DNA of 8,059 nucleotides from an uncultured Alphaproteobacteria bacterium. Its GTDB lineage: Bacteria > Pseudomonadota > Alphaproteobacteria > UBA7985 > CAJQQZ01. The stretch is from NCBI GenBank assembly GCA_905480445.1, contig CAJQQJ010000020.1, positions 1 through 8,059 on the forward strand, in the 5' to 3' direction. Under the pieces are notes generated by a model. The model did not search any database. It had not been told where the DNA came from and saw only the letters and a program-made list of their open reading frames with translations. Positions 5,834-8,059 of the stretch are shown in pieces. The translations under genes were made by a program, and so were the position numbers. How positions within the stretch are numbered: position 1 is the first letter of the stretch; each line of letters starts with the position of its first letter.

Positions 5834-8029
5834 ATGAGTTCCATTACTGCTGCCTTTCAAGATGAGCTAGATAAGCCGCTTCTCAAGCGTGACGATAGCC
5901 CGCCTTTTGAAATTGTATCATCCTACACCCCTGCAGGTGACCAACCGCAGGCGATCAAAGAGCTCGTTTCTGGGCTGAAAGCTCAAGATGGTGATCAAGT
6001 GCTGCTAGGGGTGACGGGGTCTGGAAAGACCTTCACTATCGCTCATGTTATCCAGGAAGTGCAAAGGCCGGCTCTCGTATTAGCACCGAATAAAACCTTA
6101 GCGGCGCAGCTGTACCAAGAAATGAAGTCGTTCTTTCCGAACAATGCAGTGGAGTATTTCGTCTCATACTACGACTACTACCAACCCGAAGCTTACGTCG
6201 CTCGATCAGACACATATGTCGAAAAGGAAGCTTCTGTTAACGAGCAGATTGACCGGATGCGTCACGCCGCAACCAGATCGCTTTTTGAACGGGATGATGT
6301 GATCATTGTCGCGTCAGTGTCTTGCATTTACGGCATTGGCTCGCCTGAAACCTATGTTGACATGACACTCCCGATTGAAGTGGGAGAGACCGTCAATCGA
6401 GACCAGCTTTTGGCTCGATTTGTCCATTTGCACTACAAGCGCAACGACACTGCCTTTGCTCGTGGTTCTTTCCGTGTGAGGGGTGATACGGTTGAAATCT
6501 TCCCATCACATGCTGAGGATCGAGCTTGGCGCATTTCTTTGTTTGGCGACGAAGTAGAGGCCATTGATGAGGTCGATCCACTGACGGGTGAAAAGATCGA
6601 AAGCCTGGAGAAAATCCGCCTTTACGCCAACTCACACTATGTGACACCGCGCCCAACTATTATTCAAGCCATCAAGCAGATCAAAGAAGATCTAAAGATC
6701 AGGCTCGCAGAATTTGAAGAGCAAGGCAAATTGTTGGAGCATCAACGATTGGAACAGCGGACCAATTTTGATTTGGAAATGATGGAAGCAACTGGTTCTT
6801 GTGCGGGCATTGAAAACTACTCCCGCTATCTGACAGGCCGTCCGCCAGGATCGCCCCCCCCAACCTTGTTTGAATATCTGCCAGAAAATGCACTCCTCAT
6901 TGCCGATGAAAGCCACGTTTCTATTCCCCAGATCGGCGGCATGTACCGCGGTGATGCTGCGCGCAAAAATGTACTGGCTGAGTTTGGCTTTCGACTGCCT
7001 TCTGCAAAAGACAACCGGCCACTCAAATTTGAAGAATGGGAAGGAATGCGGCCAGATACTATCCACGTGTCCGCGACGCCGGGTGATTGGGAAATGGGCA
7101 AGACTGAGGGCGTTTTCGTAGAACAGGTTATCCGCCCTACTGGTTTGATTGATCCTGTTTGCCTGATCCGTCCGACAGAGAACCAAGTCGACGACTTGAT
7201 GGATGAATGCCACAAAGTGGTCAAAGACGGTTACAGGGTGTTGGTGACGACGCTTACCAAACGCATGGCAGAGGACCTAACTGATTACCTTAATGAATCA
7301 GGGTTGAAGGTTCGCTACATCCACTCAGATGTTGATACTCTGGAAAGAATCGAAATCATCCGAGACCTTCGCCTTGGGGCTTACGATATATTGGTCGGTA
7401 TCAACTTGCTGCGCGAAGGCTTAGATATTCCTGAATGCGCTTTGGTGGCTATTTTGGATGCTGACAAAGAAGGTTTCCTCCGTTCTGCTCGATCGCTCAT
7501 CCAAACCATTGGACGAGCTGCGCGTAACGTGGATGGCAGAGTCTTGCTCTATGCTGATCGAATAACTGACTCTATGAAGATTGCGTTGGACGAAACTGAT
7601 CGCCGACGCACGAGGCAACAAGTTTACAACGATGAACACGGCATCACGCCCGAATCGATCAAAAAGGAGATCGGCGATGTCATGGGTTCTGTTTATGAAA
7701 GCGACCATGTCACGGTGGGGACCGGTGATGCCGATCTAAAGCATCTTGTTGGCAAAGATTTACGCGAAGTCATCCAAGATCTGGAAAAACGCATGCACGC
7801 TGCTGCTGCCGATCTTGAATTTGAAGAAGCAGCCCGTATACGCGATGAGCTAAAACGGCTTGAAGCAAAAGAGTTGGAACTTGGTTCACCAGGTAAAGCG
7901 CTTCCTAATACAAGCGGTAAATCGGCTGGCAAAAACAAACAAAGACGAACGAAGGAAGCCGCCTACAATCCGCTTGAAGGCACGGTTGGTAACATCAAAA
8001 GACGCGGCAACCGTTACAAGAAGGGTTGA
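5834..8029 (+). CDS. uvrB: Excinuclease ABC subunit B (UvrB), damage-verifying helicase-like ATPase
   Basis: UvrB receives damaged DNA from UvrA, verifies the lesion with its beta-hairpin and recruits UvrC. From the ATG at 5834 it has 731 residues. Motifs: GVTGSGKT (59-66, Walker A), beta-hairpin YYDYYQPEAYV (112-122), DESH (358-361, motif II), HVSATPGDWE (411-420), VGINLLREGLDIPE (521-534) and QTIGRAARN (557-565). A C-terminal UVR helical hairpin for UvrC contact is at about 643-677. The frame stays open upstream to an ATG at 5705, but that 43-residue extension is hydrophobic, has no UvrB character and covers the promoter region. The 5834 start fits the family, although its ribosome site is weak. 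A Lys/Arg-rich tail of about 55 residues (678-731) makes it longer than E. coli UvrB (673). A run of eight C at 6854-6861 encodes Pro341-343. No LexA box was found upstream. Identity is certain. Confidence 0.97.
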   Translation: MSSITAAFQDELDKPLLKRDDSPPFEIVSSYTPAGDQPQAIKELVSGLKAQDGDQVLLGVTGSGKTFTIAHVIQEVQRPALVLAPNKTLAAQLYQEMKSFFPNNAVEYFVSYYDYYQPEAYVARSDTYVEKEASVNEQIDRMRHAATRSLFERDDVIIVASVSCIYGIGSPETYVDMTLPIEVGETVNRDQLLARFVHLHYKRNDTAFARGSFRVRGDTVEIFPSHAEDRAWRISLFGDEVEAIDEVDPLTGEKIESLEKIRLYANSHYVTPRPTIIQAIKQIKEDLKIRLAEFEEQGKLLEHQRLEQRTNFDLEMMEATGSCAGIENYSRYLTGRPPGSPPPTLFEYLPENALLIADESHVSIPQIGGMYRGDAARKNVLAEFGFRLPSAKDNRPLKFEEWEGMRPDTIHVSATPGDWEMGKTEGVFVEQVIRPTGLIDPVCLIRPTENQVDDLMDECHKVVKDGYRVLVTTLTKRMAEDLTDYLNESGLKVRYIHSDVDTLERIEIIRDLRLGAYDILVGINLLREGLDIPECALVAILDADKEGFLRSARSLIQTIGRAARNVDGRVLLYADRITDSMKIALDETDRRRTRQQVYNDEHGITPESIKKEIGDVMGSVYESDHVTVGTGDADLKHLVGKDLREVIQDLEKRMHAAAADLEFEEAARIRDELKRLEAKELELGSPGKALPNTSGKSAGKNKQRRTKEAAYNPLEGTVGNIKRRGNRYKKG

Positions 8030-8035
8030 TTGAGA

Positions 8036-8059
8036 ATGTTAAAAGTTTACCATAACCCC
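8036..8059 (+). CDS. Start of a probable ArsC-family arsenate reductase (partial, 8 codons)
   Basis: Only MLKVYHNP is visible before the window ends. The first strand and turn of glutaredoxin-type ArsC arsenate reductases and their YffB/Spx relatives read much like this (E. coli ArsC has ITIYHNP before its catalytic Cys), so the next residues should include a Cys. The ATG lies six bases after the uvrB stop, with TGAGA just upstream that could serve as a weak ribosome site. This suggests cotranscription with uvrB. Eight residues are little evidence: the frame is likely real, and the family is a good guess. Confidence 0.55.

Noticed and set aside
6692..7213. 173-residue open frame on the minus strand inside uvrB
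   Set aside because: It is fully antisense to conserved UvrB coding sequence and shows no recognisable domain; other antisense frames in uvrB (6393-6656, 7421-7708, 7693-7938) are the same kind of shadow.

Overview
The window looks like chromosomal DNA of an alphaproteobacterium with moderate GC (about 48% by eye). The reasons are the uvrC-pgsA-molybdopterin gene order, a UvrC with a long polar N-terminal extension, and UvrB, PgsA and FolB proteins of alphaproteobacterial character. This placement comes from recalled gene order and protein style, not from a search. I see no mobile elements, CRISPR, tRNA or rRNA.

Layout, left to right. Positions 1-4167 hold a minus-strand run transcribed uvrC -> pgsA -> mobB -> moeA. 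They encode the excinuclease incision subunit, phosphatidylglycerophosphate synthase, and two molybdenum-cofactor proteins. moeA runs off the left edge after 315 codons. mobB and moeA are tightly packed behind pgsA (gaps of 10 and 8 bases). Positions 4168-4564 are a 397-base gene-free stretch upstream of uvrC. It carries a perfect DnaA box, a second near-match 12 bases away, and a set of GCAAAAT/ATTTTGC inverted half-sites flanking them. Positions 4565-5679 hold a minus-strand pair: a short-chain reductase with pteridine-reductase-type active-site residues, coupled by an ATGA overlap to folB. Positions 5680-5833 are the divergent intergenic region. uvrB is on the plus strand at 5834-8029. Six bases after it, a new frame starts MLKVYHNP, which matches the start of ArsC-family arsenate reductases.

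How the genes fit together: UvrB and UvrC act in sequence in nucleotide excision repair and lie on either side of a two-gene pterin/folate unit, transcribed away from each other. The reductase and FolB both fit pterin chemistry. MobB and MoeA act at the end of molybdenum-cofactor synthesis. PgsA is an unrelated housekeeping membrane enzyme that often follows uvrC. Most of the window is ordinary housekeeping DNA. The parts most worth a second look are the DnaA-box/half-site region upstream of uvrC and the PTR1/FolM-like reductase beside folB.
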